A stretch of 37,089 nucleotides of DNA from Epsilonproteobacteria bacterium tcs-49 (GTDB lineage Bacteria > Campylobacterota > Campylobacteria > Campylobacterales > Sulfurovaceae): positions 1 to 37,089 of the forward strand of contig LLYS01000014.1 of NCBI GenBank assembly GCA_002049495.1, read 5' to 3'. Numbering within the stretch: the stretch's first letter is position 1; every line of letters starts with the position of its first letter. Made by a program: the position numbers and the translations under genes. Shown piece by piece: positions 27,498 to 36,831 of the stretch. Below the pieces are notes generated by a model. It saw only the letters and a program-made list of their open reading frames with translations, searched no databases and had not been told where the DNA came from.

Positions 27498-27517
27498 AAC
27501 AACGTAAAGGATAGTGA

Positions 27518-30091
<2,574 letters not shown>

Positions 30092-30097
30092 CCCGGC

Positions 30098-30120
30098 CTA
30101 AAGGGAGCTTCTCCCTTTGG
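30098..30120. terminator. Hairpin between convergent clpB and small ORF
   Basis: AAAGGGAG (30100-30107) pairs with CTCCCTTT (30111-30118) around a 3-base loop; two further G-C pairs form across a bulge. No T-run follows on either strand, so it is a weak intrinsic terminator at best, but its position between two converging genes fits. Confidence 0.55.
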
Positions 30121-30125
30121 TGGTG

Positions 30126-30227
30126 CTAGGATGCGTTTAAGATACTCAGATAAAGAGCGACACCAAAAAGTGCCGCTGCCGCAAGGGGTAAAGCCAGAAT
30201 ATAGGTATAACGCTCGATCACGCTCAT
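30126..30227 (-). CDS. 33-residue single-span membrane peptide
   Basis: A short frame starting MSVIERYTYILALPL and ending in LSILNAS. It is a short polar start plus one hydrophobic Ala/Leu-rich helix of about 20 residues. Support for translation: AGGAG five bases before the ATG, and upstream on the same strand TTGCAG, an 18-bp spacer and TATAAT (30259-30264). I do not recognise a family. Such peptides often sit in larger membrane complexes. It converges on clpB and is divergent from arsC; it is not next to a gene encoding an obvious partner complex. Confidence 0.65.
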   Translation of the reverse strand: MSVIERYTYILALPLAAAALFGVALYLSILNAS

Positions 30228-30258
30228 AGGTTCTCCTTTTTTCTTCCTTATACTTTTC

Positions 30259-30288
30259 ATTATATGCTTATTCTTTACGGGACTGCAA
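30259..30288 (-). promoter_or_regulatory. Promoter of the 33-residue membrane peptide
   Basis: Reading the minus strand, TTGCAG (30288-30283), 18 bp, then TATAAT (30264-30259), about 32 bp before the ATG at 30227. A GTTACAA word (30293-30299) lies just upstream of the -35 and recurs nearby. Confidence 0.6.
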
Positions 30289-30324
30289 GAAAGTTACAAA
30301 GATATCGACCGGTCCGACTTTGCG

Positions 30325-30351
30325 GTTACAATTTGTAACTTTTATTGTAAC
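30325..30351. promoter_or_regulatory. Palindromic candidate operator upstream of arsC
   Basis: GTTACAA-T-TTGTAAC (30325-30339) is a perfect 7-1-7 palindrome. A further half-site TTGTAAC follows at 30345-30351, and GTTACAA is at 30293-30299. They lie between the divergent small membrane peptide gene and arsC. The pattern suits a dimeric transcription factor, but no regulator gene is adjacent. Confidence 0.5.
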
Positions 30352-30398
30352 TGTGTTGTTATCTTCAATGGTTAAGATTACGCAAAAAAGGAAAACCG

Positions 30399-30872
30399 GT
30401 GGCAAAGAAAGTCCTGTTTTTGTGCACGCACAACAGTGCCAGAAGTCAGATTGCGGAAGCGTTGTTAAAAAAGTACGGAGAGGATCGGTTTATCGTAGAG
30501 AGTGCGGGGTTCCAGGGGGATAAGATCCTGCCTTTGGCGATCAACGTCTTAGCTGAGGAGGGGATCGATATCAGCGATAAAAAACCCAACGATATTTTTG
30601 AATTTTTCAAACAGGGGCGACAATACAACTACGTCATCACCGTTTGTGACAGCGCTCGGGCAAAACAGTGCCCCATCTTTCCCGGACTTGATGCGAGGAT
30701 CCACTGGGATTTTGACGATCCCAGGGATTTCACCGGAGACGAAATCCAGAAAATGGCGCAGATGCGCATCCTCAAAGACGGCATTAAAGAGGAGGTACTG
30801 CGCCTCATAGAGCTGCATGAAGGCGAGGGTTTGAAAGAGCGCCTTCCCAAACACTGGATCCTTCAGCAGTAA
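30399..30872 (+). CDS. arsC: Arsenate reductase, thioredoxin-coupled (LMW-PTP type)
   Basis: The 157-residue product has the LMW phosphatase loop Cys9-x5-Arg in FLCTHNSARSQ, which binds arsenate, and the two redox cysteines Cys83 and Cys91 in VCDSARAKQCP that relay the disulfide to thioredoxin, as in pI258-type ArsC. HWDFDDPRD provides the catalytic Asp. It reduces As(V) to As(III) in the cytoplasm. Start is GTG with AAGGA six bases upstream. No arsenite pump or ArsR gene lies in this window; the gene stands alone. Confidence 0.9.
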   Translation: MAKKVLFLCTHNSARSQIAEALLKKYGEDRFIVESAGFQGDKILPLAINVLAEEGIDISDKKPNDIFEFFKQGRQYNYVITVCDSARAKQCPIFPGLDARIHWDFDDPRDFTGDEIQKMAQMRILKDGIKEEVLRLIELHEGEGLKERLPKHWILQQ

Positions 30873-30878
30873 GCCACC

Positions 30879-31268
30879 CTACTGCACAAGCTCTTTGATC
30901 CAACCCTCGAGGAGTTCGTGCAGCTTTTCGTTGGGAACTTCGAGGATACTGATCTCAAAATGGTCCTCATACTCGCACACCCCGATTGATCGGGGGCGAA
31001 CTGCTAAAATTTTGCTCGTGGGGATCTCCTTGCCGAAACAAAAGATCAAATTTTTCGCATCGATAAGGTCGGGTTGGATCTGTGCGTCTTCCAAACTTTT
31101 CGTATGGGTATAGTGGTCAAACTCGGCGATAAACTTCGCTACGGGGTGGTTATCCACCTTCTCTTTCAAAAACTTGATCACTTCATCGGTATTTCTACAC
31201 GCGGTTTCATCTTTTTTAACGCATAACTCGTAGATGGGATACTTCTCTTTAAACATCATCTGTTTCAT
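30879..31268 (-). CDS. Conserved hypothetical cytoplasmic protein (DUF6858-like)
   Basis: A 129-residue soluble protein with no signal peptide or membrane segment. Visible blocks are FKEKYPIYELCVKKDET at the N-terminus, FIAEFDHYTHTKSL in the middle, NLIFCFGKEIPTSKILAVRP and an acidic C-terminus. From memory it resembles the small family labelled DUF6858; this is uncertain. Function is unknown. It is the last gene of the cyd-linked minus-strand operon: its ATG is 4 bp past the stop of the TDT channel gene, with GGAG seven bases before it. Confidence 0.65.
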   Translation of the reverse strand: MKQMMFKEKYPIYELCVKKDETACRNTDEVIKFLKEKVDNHPVAKFIAEFDHYTHTKSLEDAQIQPDLIDAKNLIFCFGKEIPTSKILAVRPRSIGVCEYEDHFEISILEVPNEKLHELLEGWIKELVQ

Positions 31269-31272
31269 TGTT

Positions 31273-32247
31273 TTACTCCTGTATACATATCTCTTTTTTT
31301 CTCATGTGCTGCAGTGTTCTTACCGCAACGATAGCGACTACTACGGTGGTAACGGCGATAAAAATATAAGCCAATACGCTATAAAGCGCGATCCCCGTTA
31401 CCTTGTACGCCAGCATCGAAGCGATGGTCACCGCCGCCAGCGGGAAGGTAAATGCCCACCATGAGATGAAAAATTTCAAATTTAAAAAGTTTTTATACAT
31501 AAAAAACAGTAAAAAAGTAAAAAACAGCGCCAGATTATACAGCGCGCTGGCAAACATATCATACTCGCCGTACATCTTCATATACGCGATAAACGAGATT
31601 GCGGGAGGGGCGATAAAGATAAACAGCGTAGGGATAAACTTCACCGCCATCTGATGGTGGAAGATGATACGGTTGATCAAAACCGCCGTCAAAACGATCC
31701 AGAAAAACACCCCGATGGAAAAATAATACATCAAAAGCGCATTATCAAACATCCCGGCACCCGCTACGGGAACGAGGACGTTGCCGACGATAGGGATGAA
31801 CCATGCGGGGTTGGAGTGTTTGATCTCGAGGTTTCTATTGATCCAGAAACTGATCGTATACAGCGTAAAAAAGGTTTGCATCGCCGTACCGATGATAAAG
31901 CTGTAGTAACTCACCGCATGGTTCATGGGGTGGTACACGATCGAAATCAGCAAAAACGAGATCGCGCTTGCGGCAAAAAAGTTGATGCGTACCGGGTGGG
32001 CAAACTCCTTTTTCACCTCCTCAAAATAGCGCGTCATCTTTAGCAGATAAAAGATGATGATCGCGGCAAAAATAACGCTGTCGATGTAAGCCAGCACCGT
32101 TCCCACGCCGGGGGCAAAGCCCAAAATTTCCCAGGCTTTTTGATACACGATCGTCAAGCCCGATAACCCCATGACGATGGCAAACATCATAATAGGCATA
32201 AACTGCAGACGATTGCTTGGAACCGTTTCGCAATTTTCTTGTTGCAT
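31273..32247 (-). CDS. TDT/SLAC1-type (TehA-like) membrane channel or transporter
   Basis: The 324-residue integral membrane protein has about ten hydrophobic spans, in five pairs as in the TehA/SLAC1 fold. The opening MMFAIVMGLSGLTIVYQKAWEILG and the internal AWFIPIVGNVLVPVAGAG block are typical of the tellurite-resistance/dicarboxylate transporter family. Members conduct anions (chloride, nitrate, sulfite, malate) or confer tellurite tolerance. In this operon after a bd oxidase, a role in sulfite or other anion exit is possible but is only inference. AAGGAG precedes the ATG. Confidence 0.82.
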   Translation of the reverse strand: MQQENCETVPSNRLQFMPIMMFAIVMGLSGLTIVYQKAWEILGFAPGVGTVLAYIDSVIFAAIIIFYLLKMTRYFEEVKKEFAHPVRINFFAASAISFLLISIVYHPMNHAVSYYSFIIGTAMQTFFTLYTISFWINRNLEIKHSNPAWFIPIVGNVLVPVAGAGMFDNALLMYYFSIGVFFWIVLTAVLINRIIFHHQMAVKFIPTLFIFIAPPAISFIAYMKMYGEYDMFASALYNLALFFTFLLFFMYKNFLNLKFFISWWAFTFPLAAVTIASMLAYKVTGIALYSVLAYIFIAVTTVVVAIVAVRTLQHMRKKEICIQE

Positions 32248-32256
32248 ACTCTCTCC

Positions 32257-32799
32257 TTATTTAGTAATGGTTTGTAGTGATGTGACCGCACAGTCGATCC
32301 GCTTGGCGATATCGCGCCCCTGCATATCCATAAAATCGATTTGGAACTTATAAACAAGCTTTCCATCCAGTTTATAGTCAAATAGCAGATACCCCGCGTA
32401 AAGCTTTGCTTTTTTCGTCTTTTTCTTGGGATCTTTTTTATCGTTTTCATAGATAAGCACATTGAGTTCCACATCGCCGCTTTGGACAACGTTGATATCG
32501 TCTTGACCCAATCTTTTGACGATCAAGTCCCGGATCTTACGCTGACTGATCCGTTCAAAAAGTTGCGATTGCATATAGTGCGACTTTTGCACCCTCGTAT
32601 GCAGCGTTACGCCCCTTTGCAACGCTTTACCCAAAAGTTGCAAACGCTTCGGGTCAAATACCTTTTCAAAGGTTACCACCTCTTTATGGCAAGGGATCCG
32701 ATCACTCTTTGGCCCCTTTTTCGTCAACTGTTTATACACTTCCACGCCCAAAACGGTAACGATTGCCGCAATCAGCAGAGGATAGAAAAAACGTTTCAT
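32257..32799 (-). CDS. Membrane-anchored hypothetical protein
   Basis: The 180-residue product has one N-terminal membrane segment (about residues 4-20) followed by a soluble, lysine-rich domain with a single cysteine (about residue 37), probably facing the periplasm. I see no known family. I place the start at the ATG at 32799, six bases after AGGAG, rather than the GTG one codon upstream. It lies 10 bp from each neighbour in the cyd-linked operon. Confidence 0.65.
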   Translation of the reverse strand: MKRFFYPLLIAAIVTVLGVEVYKQLTKKGPKSDRIPCHKEVVTFEKVFDPKRLQLLGKALQRGVTLHTRVQKSHYMQSQLFERISQRKIRDLIVKRLGQDDINVVQSGDVELNVLIYENDKKDPKKKTKKAKLYAGYLLFDYKLDGKLVYKFQIDFMDMQGRDIAKRIDCAVTSLQTITK

Positions 32800-32809
32800 C
32801 ACCCTCTCC

Positions 32810-33172
32810 TTAGTGCGAACTGCACGTGCCCCGTGCCCCCGCGCTTTCTAACATGCCGTCGGCGAAGGCTTTGACCGATTGCGCCACCGTATCGGAGCGG
32901 CTATCGCGGTAAAGTTTCACCCCCGCTTGCACAAACCCGGCGGCGGGCTTGGCACCGATACCCGATACGACCAAAGCGTCGGGACGGAGGTTGAGGATGT
33001 TTTGTACCGCATCCTTGCAGCCGCCGCCGTGTCCGGGGTTGGCCACGCTTTCAACGTTGATCACCATGCCGCCGGTAAGGGTGACGACGGTGTAGTATTT
33101 CGCCCTGCCAAAATGTGCGCCGAGCGTAGCCTTGTGCCCCTTGTCCTCATTGGTTGGAAAAATCAGTTTCAT
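32810..33172 (-). CDS. NifX/NifB-like (dinitrogenase Fe-Mo cofactor family) protein, second copy
   Basis: A 120-residue protein with the family pattern: MKLIFPTNEDKG at the start, AHFGRAKYYTVV, the NPGHGGGCKDAVQNI segment and SGIGAKPAAGFVQAG. NifX, NafY and the NifB C-terminal domain bind iron-sulfur or Fe-Mo cofactor precursors; many stand-alone members occur in organisms without nitrogenase. The protein ends in a Cys-Ser-Ser-His tail. It is paired with a related gene at 33184-33588, 11 bp away. No nif genes are in the window, so a link to the bd oxidase or metal handling is more likely here. Confidence 0.82.
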   Translation of the reverse strand: MKLIFPTNEDKGHKATLGAHFGRAKYYTVVTLTGGMVINVESVANPGHGGGCKDAVQNILNLRPDALVVSGIGAKPAAGFVQAGVKLYRDSRSDTVAQSVKAFADGMLESAGARGTCSSH

Positions 33173-33183
33173 CTTGTATCCTT

Positions 33184-33588
33184 TTAGTGTTTGTGGGCAC
33201 CGTGGTGGTGCTCTCCCCGTTTTGCGTGGCTGTGCATGGAGCTTTGCTCCACATATGCGGCCATATTGCTACCGTCCACCCTCTCTAGCTCACCGCTTTG
33301 GAGTTTCTCGACCGCCCGGGAGAGCGTGATGCGCTCCTTTCCCGCATGATAGCACAAAATGCCCGCTTTTTGCAGCAGCATAAAGGGGTTGCCGCCCATA
33401 TGGGCAAAGATCAACCGTTTTACCCCCTTTTCCTGCAGCCAGCCGACCACGTCGCGTCCGCTTTGCAGCCTGTTTTGCGCCACCTCTACCGCTCCGGCAG
33501 CATCGATAAAGGCAAACCATTTGGCCTTACCAAAAAGCGGAGCCACGGGGGCGTCGTTTCTATCTGTTTTTACCGGTATCGCTATCAT
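33184..33588 (-). CDS. NifX/NifB-like protein with His-rich tail, first copy
   Basis: The 134-residue product shares the fold of its neighbour: MIAIPVKTDRND, APLFGKAKWFAFID, LQEKGVKRLIFAHMGGNPF, and LQKAGILCYH. The last ~20 residues are rich in His (SMHSHAKRGEHHHGAHKH), suggesting metal binding. The cofactor loop is less glycine/cysteine-rich than in the second copy. The ATG follows AAAGGG at 6 bp, and the start lies inside the 3' end of the 46-residue small protein gene (29-bp overlap), so translation is probably coupled. Confidence 0.8.
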   Translation of the reverse strand: MIAIPVKTDRNDAPVAPLFGKAKWFAFIDAAGAVEVAQNRLQSGRDVVGWLQEKGVKRLIFAHMGGNPFMLLQKAGILCYHAGKERITLSRAVEKLQSGELERVDGSNMAAYVEQSSMHSHAKRGEHHHGAHKH

Positions 33589-33700
33589 TGTTTACCCTTT
33601 TTTCATAATTGCTGATATTTTTCAATACAAGCCGGTATGATCCGTAGATCACGATGGGCCACAGCGTCAGCCAGATCAGTGAAGTCGTATAATCTACCAT
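33560..33700 (-). CDS. 46-residue bd-oxidase-associated membrane peptide (CydX-like candidate)
   Basis: A short frame starting MVDYTTSLIWLTLWPIVIYG, with one membrane helix (about residues 6-26) and a polar, basic C-terminal tail. AAGGA lies six bases before the ATG. The gene starts 12 bp after the cydB stop and overlaps the next gene by 29 bp. Its size, topology and place resemble the CydX/CbdX/CydY accessory peptides of bd oxidases, which stabilise the haems of CydAB, although the sequence does not obviously match CydX. A CcoQ-like accident or an unrelated small membrane protein is also possible. Confidence 0.7.
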   Translation of the reverse strand: MVDYTTSLIWLTLWPIVIYGSYRLVLKNISNYEKRVNNDSDTGKNR

Positions 33701-33712
33701 TGTCTATCCTTT

Positions 33713-34846
33713 TTAATAGTTGTGCGTTTCGGGATCTTCGATCTCCTCTTGCGTCATCTTCACCCGGTCCATGGCGTACCACACATAGGCGATATACGCC
33801 AAAACGAAAGGCACCATCAAAGAGACGTAACTCATCGCCGTCAGCGTGTATTCGCTGCCGGAGCTGTTTTCGATGGTGAGCGAACTTTGCAGATCATATA
33901 CCGAAGGGTAGTACGCCGTGTTGTTCAGTCCCACGTTTAAAAACAGCGCCATCACCGTCAGTACGATTCCCACGCCCTCGGTTTTGATGCAGCAGCTTTT
34001 TTTCTTGACAACCGTATTGTAAACGGCGTAGATCACCATCAAAACGCCGATGACAAACATCGCACCCGCAACGGGCATCTCGATAAAGTTCCAAAAGTAT
34101 TTGTTCGCTTCCATCACCACTGTGCCCCGCCCATCGTAAGCAAAGCCCTCTTTTACAAAGATCCACGCCAAAAACCCAAGAAAGAGAACCAAAAAGGGTA
34201 CAACATCCTTTTTGATACTGCCCACGGCGTTTTCGCGGATCACCCGATCGTCGATATTGTTGATAAAATACATCGCCCCGGCGATGCGAACTAAAAAAAA
34301 CAGCGCAAACCCAAGCAGATAGTTGTAGGGGTTAAACAGCGCTTCCAAGCCCCGCAAAGCGTGCTGCCAGTGCGAAAAGTTGTTGCTATCCACCGTAAAG
34401 AGCGAACCGCTGAAAAAGGTGCTGATAGCGATACCGAGTAAAATCACGCCCAGGGAGCCGTTGATATATAAAAAGGTTTCATAGACCTTTTGGCCCAGAA
34501 AGTTGTCGGGCTTTTTACGGTACTCGTAACTCACAGCCTGGATGATAAAGCAAAACAAAATCGCCATCCACACCCAGTACGCTCCGCCGAAACTGGTGGC
34601 GTAAAACAGCGGGAACGCCGCAAAAAGCGCCCCGCCAAAGAGAACGAGCGTGGTAAAGCCAAGCTCCCACTTGCGTCCAAGGGAGTTAACGAGCATCGTT
34701 TTTTTCACTTCATCTCCTCCCGAAACTCTGCCCAGGATCGTTTGACCGCCCTGGACAAACATGATAAACGCGAACAAACCGCCCAGCAGGGAGATGATGA
34801 TCCACCAGTACTGCTGCAACTGTAAAAATGATAATTGTTCAAACAT
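33713..34846 (-). CDS. cydB: Cytochrome bd quinol oxidase subunit II
   Basis: The 377-residue membrane protein has about eight to nine spans and the family opening LQLQQYWWIIISLLGGLFAFIMFVQGGQ, which is a divergent form of the CydB start. It partners CydA and forms the quinol-oxidase heterodimer. A Cys-Cys pair in KKKSCCIK lies on a loop. The ATG directly follows the cydA TAA, its ribosome-binding site AAAGGA lying inside the end of cydA. Divergence from the enterobacterial type is typical of Campylobacterota and Bacteroidota bd oxidases. Confidence 0.92.
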   Translation of the reverse strand: MFEQLSFLQLQQYWWIIISLLGGLFAFIMFVQGGQTILGRVSGGDEVKKTMLVNSLGRKWELGFTTLVLFGGALFAAFPLFYATSFGGAYWVWMAILFCFIIQAVSYEYRKKPDNFLGQKVYETFLYINGSLGVILLGIAISTFFSGSLFTVDSNNFSHWQHALRGLEALFNPYNYLLGFALFFLVRIAGAMYFINNIDDRVIRENAVGSIKKDVVPFLVLFLGFLAWIFVKEGFAYDGRGTVVMEANKYFWNFIEMPVAGAMFVIGVLMVIYAVYNTVVKKKSCCIKTEGVGIVLTVMALFLNVGLNNTAYYPSVYDLQSSLTIENSSGSEYTLTAMSYVSLMVPFVLAYIAYVWYAMDRVKMTQEEIEDPETHNY

Positions 34847-36370
34847 TTAGTGTCCTTTCGGTCCGATTTTAATCTGGCGCAGCATGATCTTGATCTCTGC
34901 AAGAAGCAGCGCCGTAAATAAAAAGGCAAAGAGCCAGAAGGTGATCTGAACGTTGCTCGTACCGATATCGGTCGCCGCGACGCCTACGGGCATCAAGTCC
35001 TGGATAGCCCAGGGTTGGCGCCCCACTTCCGCTACGATCCAGCCCGCTTCCGCTGCGATCCACCCCAGGGGGATGGAGTACAGCGACGCTTTAAGCCAGA
35101 AGCGGCTTTGGGCGATATCTTTTTTCGTAGACAGATACAGCACCGCCGCAAAGAGCACCAAAAACCAGCCTCCAAGCAGCACCATCACGTGAAAGCTGTA
35201 AAAGGTCAGCGCCACGGGCGGTACCACGTCTTCGGGTTTTTCCAGGTGCCCATATCCGAAGTACTCCATATTCTTTTCCAAAACAGCGCGGTTTTTCACC
35301 TGCGCCGCGGTGTCGCCGCTCTCTTTGGCCGCTTTGTACGCTTCCAGTGCGGCGATCGCTTTGTTACCCTTTTCTATCTTCGAAGCCGCCGATTCAAAGC
35401 CGCGCTCCTCGTTGCCGTACACCAGATCGTGCAAGCCCGGGACATACGCATCCCAAACGTGATAGCCCAGAATGGAAAGCGCATAAGGCACTTCGATCTC
35501 AAAGTCGTAGGTCGGTTCATCGCTTAAGAGTTTTTTATTGCTGTTAAGTATCCCAAAAGCCACGATCCCCGCGGCTTCCTTGCCGTCATACATCCCCTCC
35601 ATCGCCGCTAACTTCACCGGCTGCTTCTGCGCTACCTGGTGGGCGGATTCATCTCCGCTGACGACGATAAAGATCGAAACGACAAGCCCGAAGGTCGAAC
35701 CGATGATCATGGACTTTTTGGCAAACTCCACTTCGCGCTTTTTGAGCAGATACCACGCACTGATGCCGATGACAAACAGCGCGGCGATGACGTAGCCGCT
35801 GCCGATGGTGTGCAAAAACTTCGCAATGGCGACGGGGCTAAGCGCCACGTCCCAAAAGCTTGCCATCTCGTTGCGCACCGTATCGGGATTAAACTCCATC
35901 CCCACGGGAAACTGCATCCAGCCGTTTGCCACGAGGATCCAAAACGCCGAGAGGTTGGACCCTACGGCAACCAGCCACGTAGAGAGCAGGTGAAACTTTT
36001 TGCCCACCTTGTTCCAGCCAAAAAACATCACCGCAAAGAATGTGGATTCCATAAAGAAGGCTAAAATCCCCTCCACGGCCAAAGGCGCGCCGAAGATATC
36101 GCCCACAAACCAGCTGTAATTGGCCCAGTTGGTCCCAAACTCAAACTCCATAATCAGCCCCGTCGCCACGCCGATGGCGAAGTTGATGGCAAACAGCGTC
36201 ATCCAAAACCTGGTCATCTCTTTGTATTTAAGATCCCCCGTTTTGACATAGATCGTTTCCATGATCGCTACGATAAAGGATAATCCCAAAGTCAAAGGGA
36301 CGAATAAAAAGTGGTAAATGGCCGTCAACGCAAACTGCGCCCGCGACCAGTCGATTAATTGCTCTTCCAT
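34847..36370 (-). CDS. cydA: Cytochrome bd quinol oxidase subunit I
   Basis: The 507-residue subunit carries all three haems and oxidises quinol at the periplasmic face, reducing O2 to water with high affinity. Visible residues: haem b595 ligand His20 (AIYHFLFVPLTLG), proton-path Glu100 and Glu108 (APLAVEGILAFFMEST), haem b558 ligands His187 (FLHTIGSG) and Met396 (YSFHVMVLLGG), Q-loop Lys253 and Glu258 (KQPVKLAAMEG), and GRQPW near 450. The residue two before Met396 is His394, where the E. coli enzyme has Arg391. AAGGAG precedes the ATG. Second gene of the operon, after DUF4492. Confidence 0.96.
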   Translation of the reverse strand: MEEQLIDWSRAQFALTAIYHFLFVPLTLGLSFIVAIMETIYVKTGDLKYKEMTRFWMTLFAINFAIGVATGLIMEFEFGTNWANYSWFVGDIFGAPLAVEGILAFFMESTFFAVMFFGWNKVGKKFHLLSTWLVAVGSNLSAFWILVANGWMQFPVGMEFNPDTVRNEMASFWDVALSPVAIAKFLHTIGSGYVIAALFVIGISAWYLLKKREVEFAKKSMIIGSTFGLVVSIFIVVSGDESAHQVAQKQPVKLAAMEGMYDGKEAAGIVAFGILNSNKKLLSDEPTYDFEIEVPYALSILGYHVWDAYVPGLHDLVYGNEERGFESAASKIEKGNKAIAALEAYKAAKESGDTAAQVKNRAVLEKNMEYFGYGHLEKPEDVVPPVALTFYSFHVMVLLGGWFLVLFAAVLYLSTKKDIAQSRFWLKASLYSIPLGWIAAEAGWIVAEVGRQPWAIQDLMPVGVAATDIGTSNVQITFWLFAFLFTALLLAEIKIMLRQIKIGPKGH

Positions 36371-36417
36371 TGTTTTCTCCTTAGACGAAGGCTCAAAAAA
36401 CCGGTTCAGGGTTCATG

Positions 36418-36633
36418 CTATCTGCTTTTTCCTACCAGATTGCCGTGAACAAATTCGATCTTTTGCGCCTCGTTTTCATACTCCGTATCGATCGAGCGGT
36501 CATACACAAAATAGTTCAGCACGATCAAAATCACGGCGACCTTGATAAAGATCAGCCGCCACAATGTTTTGCCGGTTGTCATACTTTTAAACCCCTGGGC
36601 ATAAAAGTCGTATACGTTTTTAATCAGTTTCAT
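36418..36633 (-). CDS. DUF4492 protein, first gene of the cyd operon
   Basis: A 71-residue protein with the DUF4492 pattern: YDFYAQGFKSMTTGKTLW followed by one membrane helix (about residues 26-45, LIFIKVAVILIVLNYFVY) and a short polar tail. The family regularly precedes cydA in Campylobacterota and Bacteroidota, so a role in bd oxidase assembly or stability is suspected, though unproven to my knowledge. AAAGG lies seven bases before the ATG, and the operator/promoter region lies immediately upstream. Confidence 0.85.
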   Translation of the reverse strand: MKLIKNVYDFYAQGFKSMTTGKTLWRLIFIKVAVILIVLNYFVYDRSIDTEYENEAQKIEFVHGNLVGKSR

Positions 36634-36649
36634 TTTACAACCTTTTTAA

Positions 36650-36689
36650 ACATATGTTCATTATAATACCATTTTTTATGAACATATGT
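36650..36689. promoter_or_regulatory. Inverted operator pair of the cyd operon
   Basis: ACATATGTTCAT (36650-36661) and its exact reverse complement ATGAACATATGT (36678-36689) flank the promoter. Each holds the palindrome ACATATGT, and their centres are 32 bp apart, about three helical turns. One covers the expected transcription start, the other overlaps the -35 box: a classic repressor layout. The regulator is unknown. Confidence 0.7.
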
Positions 36690-36692
36690 CAA
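36663..36692 (-). promoter_or_regulatory. cyd operon promoter
   Basis: Reading the minus strand, TTGACA (36692-36687), an 18-bp spacer and TATTAT (36668-36663); a perfect TATAAT overlaps 3 bp further (36665-36660). The start would be about 20-30 bp before the DUF4492 ATG at 36633. Confidence 0.65.
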
Positions 36693-36758
36693 GTATAACA
36701 GAGGTGGATTACATCCTCGACACCTGTGACAAAACAATTACGAATTTGGGAAAACGGA

Positions 36759-36782
36759 GGGTGCCGCATCTGCGCGGCGCCC
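36759..36782. terminator. GC-rich hairpin, upstream of cyd promoter
   Basis: GGGTGCCGC (36759-36767) pairs with GCGGCGCCC (36774-36782), with one T-G wobble and a six-base loop. It lies downstream of the partial minus-strand gene at the right end and is probably the second of two stops before the cyd promoter. No T-run follows. Confidence 0.5.
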
Positions 36783-36802
36783 TTTGGGAGAGAGTTATGT
36801 TT

Positions 36803-36826
36803 CCTTGGCGGGCGCTCCCGCCAAGG
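36803..36826. terminator. Ten-bp GC-rich hairpin after the right-end gene
   Basis: CCTTGGCGGG (36803-36812) pairs perfectly with CCCGCCAAGG (36817-36826) around a CGCT loop, six bases after the stop codon of the minus-strand gene. The tail is not T-rich, but position and strength support a terminator. Confidence 0.65.
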
Positions 36827-36831
36827 CGGTC

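Noticed and set aside
32810-33588. Nitrogen-fixation locus
   Set aside because: Only two stand-alone NifX/NifB-domain proteins occur, with no nifHDK, nifB radical-SAM domain or other nif genes nearby.
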